DNA of 54,057 nt from HO2-45-28 sp964574495 (lineage in GTDB: Bacteria; Patescibacteriota; Minisyncoccia; HO2-45-28): assembly GCA_964574495.1 (NCBI GenBank), contig CAZNNT010000002.1, forward strand, positions 1 to 54,057. The letters are read 5' to 3'. The position numbers were made by a program, and so were the translations under genes. The notes under the pieces were generated by a model, which saw only the letters and a list, made by a program, of their open reading frames with translations, had not been told where the DNA came from and searched no databases. Positions 24,141 through 32,682 of this stretch are shown piece after piece (position 1 is the first letter of the stretch; each line of letters begins with the position of its first letter).

Positions 24141-24668
24141 TTATTGGTTCTTTTTTCGCGGAAGGTCTATCAAAAATTTCTGCGATTCTCCCAGGTCAAT
24201 AAATTCATCCGCTTTTTCTTTTAATTTGCCAGAAGCCGAGCGGCCGAAGGCCATCACTTCCACCTGATTGCCGAATGGGCCGTCTTTCAGATATTCAACC
24301 AGGGGCACAAAGTCGCCGTCTCCCGTTATCAGCACGATTGTGTCCACTCGCGGCGCGACTTTTACGGCGTCAACCGTAAGACCCACGTCCCAGTCGGCTT
24401 TTTTCATTCCGCCGGCAAAAATCTGCAGGTCTTTGAATTTCGGCTCAATCCCTATTTTGGTCAAGGCCTCAAAAAAGGCCGATTCTTCGCCGGTTTCTGT
24501 TTTTATGACATAGCCGATGGCCCGAATCAATTTTCGTCCGGCTAAAGCCGCTTTGAGCACCTCTTTAAAATTAACGCGCTTGCCGTAGAGATTGCGCGCC
24601 GAGTGGTACATATTTTGAACATCAATTAAAACCGCCACTCGCTGTTCGCGATGTTTTATAACCGTCAT
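24141..24668 (-). CDS. NYN domain (LabA/DUF88-type) putative ribonuclease
   Basis: 175 residues with the PIN-like NYN fold: VAVLIDVQNMYHSAR (first acidic residue), DVGLTVDAVKVA, and DTIVLITGDGDFVPLVEYL (second acidic cluster). These acidic residues bind metal in RNases of this family. It lies between rpsO and pnp, with the spacing (2-5 bases) of one operon, which suggests a role in RNA processing. Length normal. Confidence 0.87.
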   Translation of the reverse strand: MTVIKHREQRVAVLIDVQNMYHSARNLYGKRVNFKEVLKAALAGRKLIRAIGYVIKTETGEESAFFEALTKIGIEPKFKDLQIFAGGMKKADWDVGLTVDAVKVAPRVDTIVLITGDGDFVPLVEYLKDGPFGNQVEVMAFGRSASGKLKEKADEFIDLGESQKFLIDLPRKKNQ

Positions 24669-24673
24669 ATTTT

Positions 24674-24940
24674 TTATTTTTTTAATCCGATTTTTTTAAT
24701 AATACTTGAATATCTTTTTTCGTCTTCGTTGGAGAGGTAGTTTAAGAGCGCCTTTCTTTTAGAAACCATTTTTAAGAGGCCGCGTCTGGAATGGACGTCT
24801 TTGGGGTGGTCTTTGAGGTGGGAGGTCAGGCGCTTGATTTCTTCGGTCAAAAGGGCGATTTGAACCTCGGAAGACCCCGTGTCTTTCTCATGGAGCTTAT
24901 ATTTTTCTATGACTTTTTGTTTGGTTTTAACAGCCAGCAT
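24674..24940 (-). CDS. rpsO: 30S ribosomal protein S15
   Basis: 88 residues with the S15 pattern: GSSEVQIALLTEEIKRLTSHLKDHPKDVHSRRGLLKMVSKRKALLNYL, then DEKRYSSIIKKIGLKK. It binds 16S rRNA helices 20-22. It leads the rpsO-NYN-pnp operon, with a promoter just upstream on the minus strand (TTGAAT-17-TAAAAT). Confidence 0.96.
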   Translation of the reverse strand: MLAVKTKQKVIEKYKLHEKDTGSSEVQIALLTEEIKRLTSHLKDHPKDVHSRRGLLKMVSKRKALLNYLSNEDEKRYSSIIKKIGLKK

Positions 24941-24949
24941 ATTGTCTAA

Positions 24950-24978
24950 ATTTTAGCATACTACCGACTTTTATTCAA
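24950..24978 (-). promoter_or_regulatory. promoter of the rpsO operon
   Basis: TTGAAT (24973-24978), a 17-base spacer and TAAAAT (24950-24955), minus strand. It nearly abuts a divergent promoter at 24983. Confidence 0.6.
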
Positions 24979-24982
24979 GTAT

Positions 24983-25011
24983 TTGACAAAAGACACCTAA
25001 TCGTATAAAAT
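24983..25011 (+). promoter_or_regulatory. promoter of the 25069-25419 gene
   Basis: TTGACA (24983-24988), a 17-base spacer and TAAAAT (25006-25011). A small leader hairpin AGCC-GAAC-GGCT (25042-25053) follows. Confidence 0.65.
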
Positions 25012-25068
25012 AGTGAAAGAGTACGGGCAACAAATCCTAACAGCCGAACGGCTAGAAAGGAAACGGCA

Positions 25069-25419
25069 ATGCGAACACCATTTGAAGTCGGGAAAGTGTG
25101 CGGACTTTTAAAGGCCGCGATGTTTTTGCTTGACCACAATGGCCAACCGTATCAGCGGGTTGGGGAAGCGCTGAAGCTGTTTGAATTTGGACCTGAGGGT
25201 TTTTGGCAAGATGACATTCAGAGTCTAGCCCTTTTGAACAATATCAAGGTTCAGGCGCAATCAAAGCTTCTGGACGCAATAAGTGAACTAAGGGCTTCTG
25301 ACACAATCAGCTTGGAGCTTTCTAAAGCATATGAACTTTCGTTTTCTGGAACTCAGGTCCCGGTTATTATTATTATCGCTTTCGCCGCCGATCATATTTC
25401 ACGATTGGGGACCCAGTAA
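25069..25419 (+). CDS. hypothetical protein (116 aa), single-gene unit
   Basis: A soluble helical protein (MRTPFEVGKVCGLLKAAMFLLDHNGQPYQRVGEALKLFEFG...) ending in a hydrophobic stretch (VPVIIIIAFAADHIS). It has a ribosome site AAAGGAAA, a promoter, and a terminator. No family recognised. It is another of the stand-alone cassettes. Confidence 0.65.
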   Translation: MRTPFEVGKVCGLLKAAMFLLDHNGQPYQRVGEALKLFEFGPEGFWQDDIQSLALLNNIKVQAQSKLLDAISELRASDTISLELSKAYELSFSGTQVPVIIIIAFAADHISRLGTQ

Positions 25420-25443
25420 TAAAAAGCGTCATTGTTTCCAGTG

Positions 25444-25477
25444 AAAACGGCCGAGCCCTGCTCGAGCCGTTTTTTTA
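25444..25477 (+). terminator. terminator of the 25069-25419 gene
   Basis: Nested stems AAAACGGC / GCCGTTTT and CGAGC / GCTCG, then a T run. Confidence 0.82.
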
Positions 25478-25521
25478 TTTAAATACAGGTTTTTGTAAGA
25501 GAAATCGTGTTATTATAAATT

Positions 25522-26433
25522 GTGCGACATTCGGATAAAAATGATTTTTTAAGGCAGTACTTGGAATATCTGGAAATTGAAAAAGGCCGAGGCCTGAAGA
25601 CCCTTGATAATTACGGCAGGGATCTTGCCGCCTTTTTTGATTTTGCTAAAATCGCAGCACCCGCCGACATTACTGATGACGCTGTACGCGATTTCCGGCT
25701 GTGGCTCAATCGCAAAAATCTGAAGAAAAAGACCCAAAATTATTATTTAATCGCGCTACGCGGTTTTTTAAAATATCTGGCCAGGCGCGAAATCGCGAGT
25801 TTGGCTGCCGAGAAAATAGAATTGGCTAAAACGGGGGAGCGCGAAATTGATTTAATATCGGAAGACGAATTGGAGCGTTTAATCGTCTCCCCGTCCGGAG
25901 ACGGCGCCAAGGGCCTGCGGGACCGCGCGATTCTGGAGCTTTTGTTTTCAACCGGACTTCGTGTGTCCGAACTTTGTTCGCTTAATCGCGATTCCGTCAA
26001 TTTAAAAAAGGGGGAATTCAGCGTAAGGGGTAAGGGAGAAAAAGTGCGCCTGGTTTTTTTGTCCGATGACGCGAAGTCAGCCGTTGAAAATTGGCTGAAT
26101 AAACGGCCCGACATTGAAGAGGCCCTTTTTGTTCGCCTCCCAAGAACTAAAAGCCATAAGCTAAAAGCTATAAGCTATTCCCGCCTCACTCCGCGTTCGG
26201 TAGAAAGAATTATAAAATATCACGCGCTCAAATCCGGCATTTCAAAAAAAGTTACTCCGCACACTTTGCGCCATTGTTTCGCGACCGACTTACTCTCAAA
26301 CGGCGCGGATTTGCGTTCGGTCCAGATAATGCTGGGGCATTCCAACATTTCAACCACGCAAATTTATACTCACATCACCAATCGTCAGCTTAAAGATATT
26401 CATAAGGCGTTTCACGCCAAAAAAAGACAATAG
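25522..26433 (+). CDS. tyrosine recombinase of the XerC/XerD type
   Basis: 303 residues: an N-terminal SAM-like core-binding domain (to about 100), then the catalytic domain with Arg in TGLRVSELCSL, Lys in VRGKGEKVR, HxxR in HTLRHCFATDLL, His in LGHSNISTTQIYTH and the Tyr nucleophile in QIYTHIT. Length and motifs fit chromosome-dimer resolution rather than a phage integrase. The start is a GTG with a TATAAT-like box just upstream and no Shine-Dalgarno site, so the transcript may be leaderless. A short repeat-like insert, KSHKLKAISY, occurs near residue 213. An integrase role at the tRNA-Glu remnants is not supported. Confidence 0.9.
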   Translation: MRHSDKNDFLRQYLEYLEIEKGRGLKTLDNYGRDLAAFFDFAKIAAPADITDDAVRDFRLWLNRKNLKKKTQNYYLIALRGFLKYLARREIASLAAEKIELAKTGEREIDLISEDELERLIVSPSGDGAKGLRDRAILELLFSTGLRVSELCSLNRDSVNLKKGEFSVRGKGEKVRLVFLSDDAKSAVENWLNKRPDIEEALFVRLPRTKSHKLKAISYSRLTPRSVERIIKYHALKSGISKKVTPHTLRHCFATDLLSNGADLRSVQIMLGHSNISTTQIYTHITNRQLKDIHKAFHAKKRQ

Positions 26434-26516
26434 CGGCTGAGTCGGTCGGGCAAAACCCCCCCGCACACACCCTCCGCCGCGCCCTCGCGGGAGGCCAGAA
26501 TTTTTTCGCCGCCAAA

Positions 26517-28133
26517 TCAGATAATTTTAGCTTCTTTCAAAACTTGTTTAACACTTTTATTATAATTATGTATTTTCTCCAAAGCCAGTTTCGCTTGTTT
26601 CTTACTGATAAATCCCACCGTAACTTCTCGTGCAAGCCGTGAACTATCCGGATGAAACCCAAGCATTTTTCTCGCCTTGTTTTCTGCGGCTCTCGCAAAT
26701 AAACATGAGTTCGCGTTTGATTCAATCAACCTTTCTCCTTGCGGAATTTTCCAACCCAACTTTCTTAAAACCTTTTCTGTGTCTTTGATTTTGCGTTGAA
26801 GTAAAAAAGGTAAATGTACGATATAAACAGGCGGCTTATTTTTGAATGGTTGCAATTTTCTCATCGCCGAGAAAACAAACTTTTTAGATTCACTATTTTG
26901 GCTCAATCCAGCCCATTCATTGATTCCCAAAATAACAACACTTACTCCATGCTTCTGAGCTTCTCCATAATACGCACGTATAATAAGCCGCCTGCACAAC
27001 TGACAAGTTCTCACAAACGGAATTTTATGCTCACATTTTATTGAGTAATGCCTTCGCCCTTCCACGTACCATTTCCGAAATTCTTCTTTTAATTCTTGTG
27101 AATCATGTTTGCTGTATAAATCCGCAGTTTTTTGGAAACAAGCGCGATCAACTGGACGCATATATTTTCTCGCGTCTATGTGTTCGAAATCAACATCCAA
27201 TGTTTTTGCAACTTGTTTTGCTCTTAAGAAAACGTGCTTTGGGTAATAATGAGTGTCTAAAGAGAAAGCCAGAGGAGTAAAGCCCATGCTCTTAGTTTCA
27301 TAGAGAGTTGCCGTACTGTCCTTTCCGCCAGATATACCGACCATTGCGTCATATTTACCTTTACCAGAATTTTTAAGCGAAAGTAAAAAATTTAACTCTT
27401 TTTGTAATGGAGTTTTGCTAAAATTTTTTACATATCGTTCGCATACATCGCATAAACCAGATTTTCCGATAGTGTTGGATAAATTAGTGCTGGTATTCAC
27501 ACATTTTTTACACTCAACCACCTCGACTAACGCTCTAATTTGAGCAACAATTTCTTTTTGTTTAGTCGCCGCTGTATTGAAAGACAGGTGAGCAATTTTT
27601 TCCACTTTATTAGTCGAGAAAAGACGTTCTTCAATTTGTTTTTCTTTTTCGGCGTCTTTTCGTGAAAAGTTTTCTCGTTTTGAAACCCGCATCGCCAAAT
27701 GTTTGTCGGGAGTTTTAAGATAGACGACCAAGTACCCGTTTTTCTTGAAGTGAGTTGAATTTCTGTAACCACGAATTCCAGCAATGATAATAAACTTCTT
27801 GGAGAACTTTTTTTGATGAATATAAATTAGTGTCTTTGCAATTATTGATGAAGAATAGCGGTTTTTGAGATATGTGAAAAAATTGCGCGCTTCTTCTCTC
27901 GGAATACTTTTGGCAACTTTCTTATTGTAAATTTTGCTAACAGTTTGGATAAAATCAATTTCTTTCTCCGGCAATTTTTTCTTAATGGTAGCGGCTGGGT
28001 TGATAACAAAGTCAAATGCTTCTACATAATTTGCTGAAGAAAAAGAAGCCAAAAGTAATTTGGCTATGGTTGTTTTGCCGCTTCCCGGAGCACCAAAAAC
28101 CGCTATTCCTTTATATTTCTTATCCATAATCAT
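26517..28133 (-). CDS. fusion of a P-loop nucleotide kinase-like domain and a PP-loop ATP pyrophosphatase
   Basis: 538 residues. Residues 1-205 form a P-loop kinase-like domain with GAPGSGKT (14-21) and a conserved Arg-rich region (MRVSKRENFSRKDAEKEKQIEER) as in dephospho-CoA or adenylate kinases. Then comes a zinc-knuckle linker (CKKC at 208-211, CDVC at 228-231), as in N-acetyl sugar amidotransferase-type proteins, and a PP-loop domain with SGGKDS (268-273), a CQLC pair (377-380) and ESNANSC near 471. The PP-loop part would adenylate a substrate. The fusion is unusual to me. The ATG overlaps the stop (ATGA) of a broken XRE regulator, which would have coupled them. Substrate and role unknown. 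Confidence 0.72.
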   Translation of the reverse strand: MIMDKKYKGIAVFGAPGSGKTTIAKLLLASFSSANYVEAFDFVINPAATIKKKLPEKEIDFIQTVSKIYNKKVAKSIPREEARNFFTYLKNRYSSSIIAKTLIYIHQKKFSKKFIIIAGIRGYRNSTHFKKNGYLVVYLKTPDKHLAMRVSKRENFSRKDAEKEKQIEERLFSTNKVEKIAHLSFNTAATKQKEIVAQIRALVEVVECKKCVNTSTNLSNTIGKSGLCDVCERYVKNFSKTPLQKELNFLLSLKNSGKGKYDAMVGISGGKDSTATLYETKSMGFTPLAFSLDTHYYPKHVFLRAKQVAKTLDVDFEHIDARKYMRPVDRACFQKTADLYSKHDSQELKEEFRKWYVEGRRHYSIKCEHKIPFVRTCQLCRRLIIRAYYGEAQKHGVSVVILGINEWAGLSQNSESKKFVFSAMRKLQPFKNKPPVYIVHLPFLLQRKIKDTEKVLRKLGWKIPQGERLIESNANSCLFARAAENKARKMLGFHPDSSRLAREVTVGFISKKQAKLALEKIHNYNKSVKQVLKEAKII

Positions 28134-28323
28134 TTCAATAATTCATCAACTGAAACATCAAGCGCATCCGCAAGTTTTTCTAATACGCCGAGGGTGATAT
28201 TTTTCTTGCTGCCCTCAATCTCGCTCATATAGCTTCATCCATCTCTAACTTGCGGCAAATGTCGCCTTGCGTCATTTTACGACGAAACCGTATGCGCTTT
28301 GTCCTAGTTTTTTGGAAAGTTTG
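28130..28323 (-). pseudogene. XRE-family (Cro/CI HTH) regulator, broken
   Basis: Reading across frames gives TKLSKKLGQ, then RIRFRRKMTQGDICRKLEMDE, then YMSEIEGSKKNITLGVLEK, which together form a complete XRE helix-turn-helix. Two single-base frame changes (near 28297 and 28234) break the frame, and no ATG survives. The upstream edge coincides with a copy of the tRNA-Glu 3' end (28324-28341). The stop codon overlaps the start of the kinase/PP-loop gene, so it once led a two-gene operon. Sequencing errors could also explain the shifts. Confidence 0.7.
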
Positions 28324-28524
28324 GTGCCCCCATCGGGATTCCGCTTCGCTAGAACCCGTCGGCCTTCGGCCTCCCCGGACACCTCTCGGTTTCCGGCGGT
28401 CGCTTTGCTCCCTGCCTTCCTCCTCGGGAAAAACTACAGTTTTTCCCGACCCCTTTTCGCGGGTTCGAATCCCGATATTGGGTTCGAAAGTGCTCCGCAC
28501 TTTTCAGTGCCCCCATCGGGATTC
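28324..28524. repeat. tRNA-Glu 3'-end duplication bracketing 165 bases
   Basis: An 18-base direct repeat (28324-28341 and 28507-28524; the second copy is the tRNA-Glu 3' end) brackets a gene-free stretch with a third, inverted T-arm-like copy near 28459-28475. It looks like an attachment-site remnant or a tRNA copy left by an element. Confidence 0.7.
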
Positions 28525-28582
28525 GAACCCGAGTTTCCACATTGAAAGCGTGGCGTCCTAGACCGGACTAGACGATAGGGGC
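28508..28582 (-). tRNA. tRNA-Glu (UUC)
   Basis: Acceptor GCCCCTA with 3' strand TGGGGGC (one G-U pair), D arm with the usual GTCTAG, anticodon stem CCACG / TGTGG with loop CTTTCAA (anticodon TTC), T arm CGGGT-TCGAATC-CCG. CCA is not encoded. Confidence 0.92.
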
Positions 28583-28629
28583 TTAAACTCTATCAATTTT
28601 AGCATTTTTTGCGTATTATTCAAGTCATT

Positions 28630-30006
28630 ATGTTGGAATTGCGCCGTATTTGGCCGGCTTTAACGATTTTCGGATTTGCTTTTGGCGTGTTTTTCAGGTC
28701 TTTTTTTAACGCGGATTGGCCCGTTGCCCTGTTTATTATGATAACCGGGGTTTTCTTTTTGATTTTCGCTTATTTGAAAGTCGAATATCCAAAGGGAATT
28801 TTCATTTTTCTTGGAATTTTTATCCTGTCCTTCGGTCTGGGCATCTTACGCTACGATATTAAAGATAACGCGCCTGTTTCGCGGGAATTGTTTTTTGCGG
28901 TCGGGCAAAACATCTCGCTTAAGGGTTTTATCAGCGATGAACCGGATGAGCGCGAAAATTCAACCCGCTTGATTTTTAAGGCAACAAGCGGCGATAAAAT
29001 TTTACTGGTTACCAATCGTTATCCCGAATTTTCGTACGGCGATATTCTGGAGATAAGCGGAACGCTGAAAAAGCCGGATAACTTTTCCGATTTTGATTAC
29101 CGCGCTTATTTGGCCAAAGACGATGTTTTTCTTGAGATGGTTTTTCCCGAAATTAAAAAAATAGGATCGGGCTCGGGGTCTATCGTAAAATCAGCGCTTT
29201 TAAAAATTAAAAATGGGTATCTTGAAAATCTATCCCGCGTCTTAACCGAACCGCAGGCCTCGTTTATCGGCGGACTAACGGTGGGAGCAAGAAAATCAAT
29301 GCCGTCCGATATTCTGGAAAACTTCAGAAAAGTCGGAGTCATACATATAGTAGTGCTGTCCGGTTACAACATAACCATAGTCGCCAGGGCTTTCGCCGGC
29401 GCTTTGGGCAGTTTTCTTCCGCGAGTTTTTAGCGCGTCTTTCGGCATCGTCGGCATAATTCTATTCGCGATTATGGCCGGCGCGTCAGCCACGGTGGTGC
29501 GCGCCTCAATTATGGCCGCGATTCTTTATTTAGCCGGAAGCGCCGGACGGGTATATCAGGCCAAAATCGCTTTGTTTGCCGCCGGATTTTTAATGATTTT
29601 GTACAATCCCAAAATTTTGCGTTTTGACCTCGGTTTCCAGCTTTCTTTTTTGGCCGCTTTAGGCCTGATTTATTTATCGCCCTATTTCGCGCGCTTCGTA
29701 AAATGGCTGCCGCAAAGATTTAAAATTCGCGAGTATGCTTTAGCGACGCTGTCGGCGCAAATCGCGGTCTTGCCGGTTCTTCTACAAAACTCCGATTCGC
29801 TTTCATTGTTTTCTCTTCCGGCGAATCTTTTTATCCTGGTCTTGGTTCCGGCTACGATGTTTTTCGGATTTTTATCCGGCGTTTTGGCTTTTGTTCATCC
29901 GTTCATTGCCTACCCATTTTCATGGGTAGCGTATCTGCTCTCGTCTTACGAGCTCGCGGTCGCGAGTTTTTTTGCCAACCTCCCGTTTTCCTCAATAAAT
30001 CTTTAG
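28630..30006 (+). CDS. comEC: ComEC/Rec2 DNA-uptake channel (competence domain only)
   Basis: 458 residues. Three N-terminal hydrophobic segments (about 6-80), an OB-like region (about 95-190), and the competence domain with TVGARKSMPSDILENFRKVGVIHIVVLSGYNITIV and several further membrane spans. It lacks the C-terminal metallo-beta-lactamase domain of full ComEC (usually over 700 aa); that part occurs separately at 41356-42210. It would carry single-stranded DNA across the membrane. The start is set at ATG 28630; a TTG seven codons earlier is open but unsupported. The gene is followed by the promoter of the ABC/TelA cluster. Confidence 0.9.
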   Translation: MLELRRIWPALTIFGFAFGVFFRSFFNADWPVALFIMITGVFFLIFAYLKVEYPKGIFIFLGIFILSFGLGILRYDIKDNAPVSRELFFAVGQNISLKGFISDEPDERENSTRLIFKATSGDKILLVTNRYPEFSYGDILEISGTLKKPDNFSDFDYRAYLAKDDVFLEMVFPEIKKIGSGSGSIVKSALLKIKNGYLENLSRVLTEPQASFIGGLTVGARKSMPSDILENFRKVGVIHIVVLSGYNITIVARAFAGALGSFLPRVFSASFGIVGIILFAIMAGASATVVRASIMAAILYLAGSAGRVYQAKIALFAAGFLMILYNPKILRFDLGFQLSFLAALGLIYLSPYFARFVKWLPQRFKIREYALATLSAQIAVLPVLLQNSDSLSLFSLPANLFILVLVPATMFFGFLSGVLAFVHPFIAYPFSWVAYLLSSYELAVASFFANLPFSSINL

Positions 30007-30017
30007 CGCAAAAATAT

Positions 30018-30046
30018 TTGACAAAAAATATTTTTTTTGCTATACA
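30018..30046 (+). promoter_or_regulatory. promoter of the ABC/TelA cluster (first transcript)
   Basis: TTGACA (30018-30023), a 17-base spacer and TATACA (30041-30046). The leader (30050-30115) includes a GC-rich hairpin near 30063-30083 (CCCGC / GCGGG). Confidence 0.75.
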
Positions 30047-30129
30047 TCTTTTGAAGGTAAAGGCCCGCGGCTCGGGGCTGCGGGTGTGGCAAGTTCGTTG
30101 ATTTTTACATCAAAGGAGGAAGAAGTCAG

Positions 30130-31857
30130 ATGAGGAAGTGGATGTCGGCTCTTTATGCTCTCGGTGTTTTGGTTCTGGCTTCTGCTGTTTCGGCCGCTAC
30201 GGCCCGTTACATTGACGCTCCGCCCATGTCAAAGGTTGTGAATGTTCCTGTGGGTGAAGTGAAGAGGTCCGACACCGTTCAGGTTCCGCTTATCACTTGG
30301 GGCGGAGACATCGCCACGATTTACGGCAATGGAAACGCGCGCTTGACCGTGAAAGGAAGCATTTTTGACAAGCTGGGACTCAAGCTGAAGCTGGTGCGTG
30401 AAGATGACTTCACCAAACAGCTGGCTTCTTTTCAGCGGGGCGATTCGCCCTATCTTCGCGGCACCCTGGGTATGATTAATATGGCTCTTGAAGCCGCGTC
30501 CAAAGATTCCAGAACGAAGCCAGTCGTCATTTACCAGATGACGTGGTCCGTCGGCGGAGACGCCCTCGTAGTCAAAGAAGGCATCAAAACGCCTAAGGAT
30601 TTGAAAGGAAAAACAATCGCCGTTCAGGCCTACGGTCCGCACCCGGATTATCTGGCCAACATTTTGGCCGCAGCCGGTCTTTCAATGAAGGATGTTACGG
30701 TCAAGTGGACCAAGGAGCTGACCGGAAAAGATAACACTCCTGTTTCGGCTTTCAAGAACGACAGTTCGGTTCATGCCGCAATGGTCATCAGTCCGGACGC
30801 TATGGCTCTGACTTCTGGCGGCAAAGTCGGCACCGGCTCCGAGGATTCGGTCCGCGGCGCCAGAATCATGCTCACAACCAAAACCGCGAGCAAGATTATT
30901 GCCGATGTTTACGCCGTTCGCGCGGACTATCTGAAAGCGAACCGCGACAAGGTGGAAAAATTTGTGCGTGGGCTTATGCTCGCTGAAGAAGAGCTCCGCA
31001 AAGTTTTCCAGAACAAATCCTCTTCGCCGGTCGCTTATAAGCAGATGATTTCGGCCGCCGCGGACATTCTTCTTGACAGTCCGCAGGCCGTGAGCGATGC
31101 CGAAGGCCTTTATGCCGACGCGGAATACGTAGGTTATAAGGGCAACGTGAAGTTTTTCGGCGACCCGAACTATCCGCGAAACATGGACAAGCTGACTGGC
31201 GAAATTCAAGACGCGTTCACTCCGCTCGGCCTTTTGAGCGCGAAAGTCGCCCTTGACCACGCTCGCTGGGATTACAACCGGCTGAAAGAAGGCCTGGTCG
31301 ACACGGCCGGCGTTGAAGCGCCCCGTTTCGTTGAGGCCGAGGTCGCCAAGATTGTCACCAAGAAACAGCAGCAGGGCACGCTCGCCGAGGGTCAGCTCTT
31401 CTCGTTTGAGGTCCATTTCCTACCCAACAAGAAAATTTTTACTGCAGATCTTTTTGCTGACGCTTTCAAAAAAGCCGTGAAATTTGCGGCCACTTACGGA
31501 GGAGCGGTCATTACTGTTGAGGGACACGGCGATCCTCTTGGTTATCTGAATGCCAAGAACTCGGGAGTCCCGCGGGTTAAGCTCGAGGAGATCAGACAAG
31601 GCAATAAAAATTTGAGTTTAAACCGCGCTAACGCTGTTCGTGACGAATTGATTGGTTTTGCAAAGAAAAACGGCGTCAGTCTGGATGCCAGCCAGTTTGT
31701 AACTGTTGGCCACGGTTTCGCGCAAGCGAAAACCGGAATGTGCGGCGAAGACCCCTGCAGGCCGAAAACAAAGCAGGAGTGGCTCGATAATATGCGTGTT
31801 GTTTTCAGAATCATCCAAGTCGAAACCGAAGCCTCCGTCTTCAACCCGGTTCAGTAA
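30130..31857 (+). CDS. solute-binding protein fused to an OmpA-like wall-binding domain (SBP1)
   Basis: 575 residues. A Sec signal (about 1-22, cleavage near AVSA-AT, no lipobox Cys) is followed by a periplasmic-binding-protein type 2 domain of the NMT1/SsuA-like class (about 50-330, with GTLGMINMALEAAS and LKGKTIAVQAYGPHPDYL). A C-terminal OmpA-like peptidoglycan-binding domain (about 405-570) follows, with VEGHGDP and LSLNRANAVRDELIGFAKKNGVSLDASQF. It probably binds substrate outside the membrane while held on the wall. Strong ribosome site (AAAGGAGGA). It shares a transcript with the VWA lipoprotein gene. The substrate is unknown. Confidence 0.85.
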   Translation: MRKWMSALYALGVLVLASAVSAATARYIDAPPMSKVVNVPVGEVKRSDTVQVPLITWGGDIATIYGNGNARLTVKGSIFDKLGLKLKLVREDDFTKQLASFQRGDSPYLRGTLGMINMALEAASKDSRTKPVVIYQMTWSVGGDALVVKEGIKTPKDLKGKTIAVQAYGPHPDYLANILAAAGLSMKDVTVKWTKELTGKDNTPVSAFKNDSSVHAAMVISPDAMALTSGGKVGTGSEDSVRGARIMLTTKTASKIIADVYAVRADYLKANRDKVEKFVRGLMLAEEELRKVFQNKSSSPVAYKQMISAAADILLDSPQAVSDAEGLYADAEYVGYKGNVKFFGDPNYPRNMDKLTGEIQDAFTPLGLLSAKVALDHARWDYNRLKEGLVDTAGVEAPRFVEAEVAKIVTKKQQQGTLAEGQLFSFEVHFLPNKKIFTADLFADAFKKAVKFAATYGGAVITVEGHGDPLGYLNAKNSGVPRVKLEEIRQGNKNLSLNRANAVRDELIGFAKKNGVSLDASQFVTVGHGFAQAKTGMCGEDPCRPKTKQEWLDNMRVVFRIIQVETEASVFNPVQ

Positions 31858-31868
31858 GGAGATTGGCG

Positions 31869-32669
31869 ATGACGGGGACAACAAAAACAAAGGGAGCGAT
31901 TTTTACTTTTCTTTTGGCGATAGCGTTTTTTGTTGCCGGTTGCGATTCCAGTAACACTCCACAGGAGACCACAAAAAAGGTTGAAGCGGTTAAAAATGGA
32001 TCTGTTCCTCCTCGTTACACCAGCTCTGTTTGGCCTCCAACGGGTCCGAAGGACGAAAAGCTTGTTTTGGCCCAAAATCCGCTTGCCAAGAATTATCTTG
32101 TCGTTCTTGATGGATCAGGGAGCATGGATGGGAGGAGTTGTTCCGGTAAAGATTCAAAAATTGTCGCTGCGAAGAAAGCCCTGCAGCAATGGTCCACGAC
32201 TGTTCCAGCTAACGCTAATCTTGGTCTCGTTATTTTTGACAATAACGGCATTACCGAACGGGTCGCCATGGGTAATGGCCCCGCTAACCGGAAGAATTTT
32301 GCCGATAGTGTTGAAAAGGCCTATGCTTCGGGCGGAACGCCTCTGCATAACGCGGTTCTTCTGGGATATAAACTTCTTGGCAAACAGGCGCGTAAGCAAA
32401 GAGGCTATGGCGAGTACCATCTCGTGGTCGTTACCGACGGCGAGGCGAATGGCGGCCAGGATCCGTCAAGAGTTGTTTCTGAAATTTTTGCGACTTCACC
32501 TATTACTGTTACCACTATTGGTTTTTGCATCGGAAAAGACCACTCGCTGAACCAGCCCGGGTTTACGGTTTACAAAGAAGCGGGCAACCTCGAAGACCTG
32601 AAAAAGGGCCTGGCCGAAGTTCTTGCCGAGTCGCCAACCTTTGATGTAAAGGATTTCAAGAAAGACTAA
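31869..32669 (+). CDS. lipoprotein with a von Willebrand factor A domain
   Basis: 266 residues. N-terminal lipoprotein signal with lipobox VAGC (about residues 19-22), a short linker, and a VWA domain with an intact MIDAS motif DGSGSMDG and the later VVTDGEANGGQDPSRVV. It should be membrane-tethered and outward-facing, binding a protein partner through a metal. The ATG at 31869 has AAGGAG 7 bases upstream; a TTG two codons before is less likely. It ends in a terminator shared with the convergent AAA+ gene. VWA proteins accompany TelA/Ter stress systems, which suits the cluster. Confidence 0.87.
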   Translation: MTGTTKTKGAIFTFLLAIAFFVAGCDSSNTPQETTKKVEAVKNGSVPPRYTSSVWPPTGPKDEKLVLAQNPLAKNYLVVLDGSGSMDGRSCSGKDSKIVAAKKALQQWSTTVPANANLGLVIFDNNGITERVAMGNGPANRKNFADSVEKAYASGGTPLHNAVLLGYKLLGKQARKQRGYGEYHLVVVTDGEANGGQDPSRVVSEIFATSPITVTTIGFCIGKDHSLNQPGFTVYKEAGNLEDLKKGLAEVLAESPTFDVKDFKKD

Positions 32670-32682
32670 ATAAAGAAATCAA

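Noticed and set aside
25522..26433. The Xer-type recombinase as an integrase of an element at tRNA-Glu
   Set aside because: Its length and motifs fit XerC/D, and it is 2 kb away with unrelated genes between; no second attachment site pairs with it.
30063..30115. A guanidine or other riboswitch before the ABC cluster
   Set aside because: Only a short GC-rich hairpin is seen, with no conserved riboswitch core that I can recognise.
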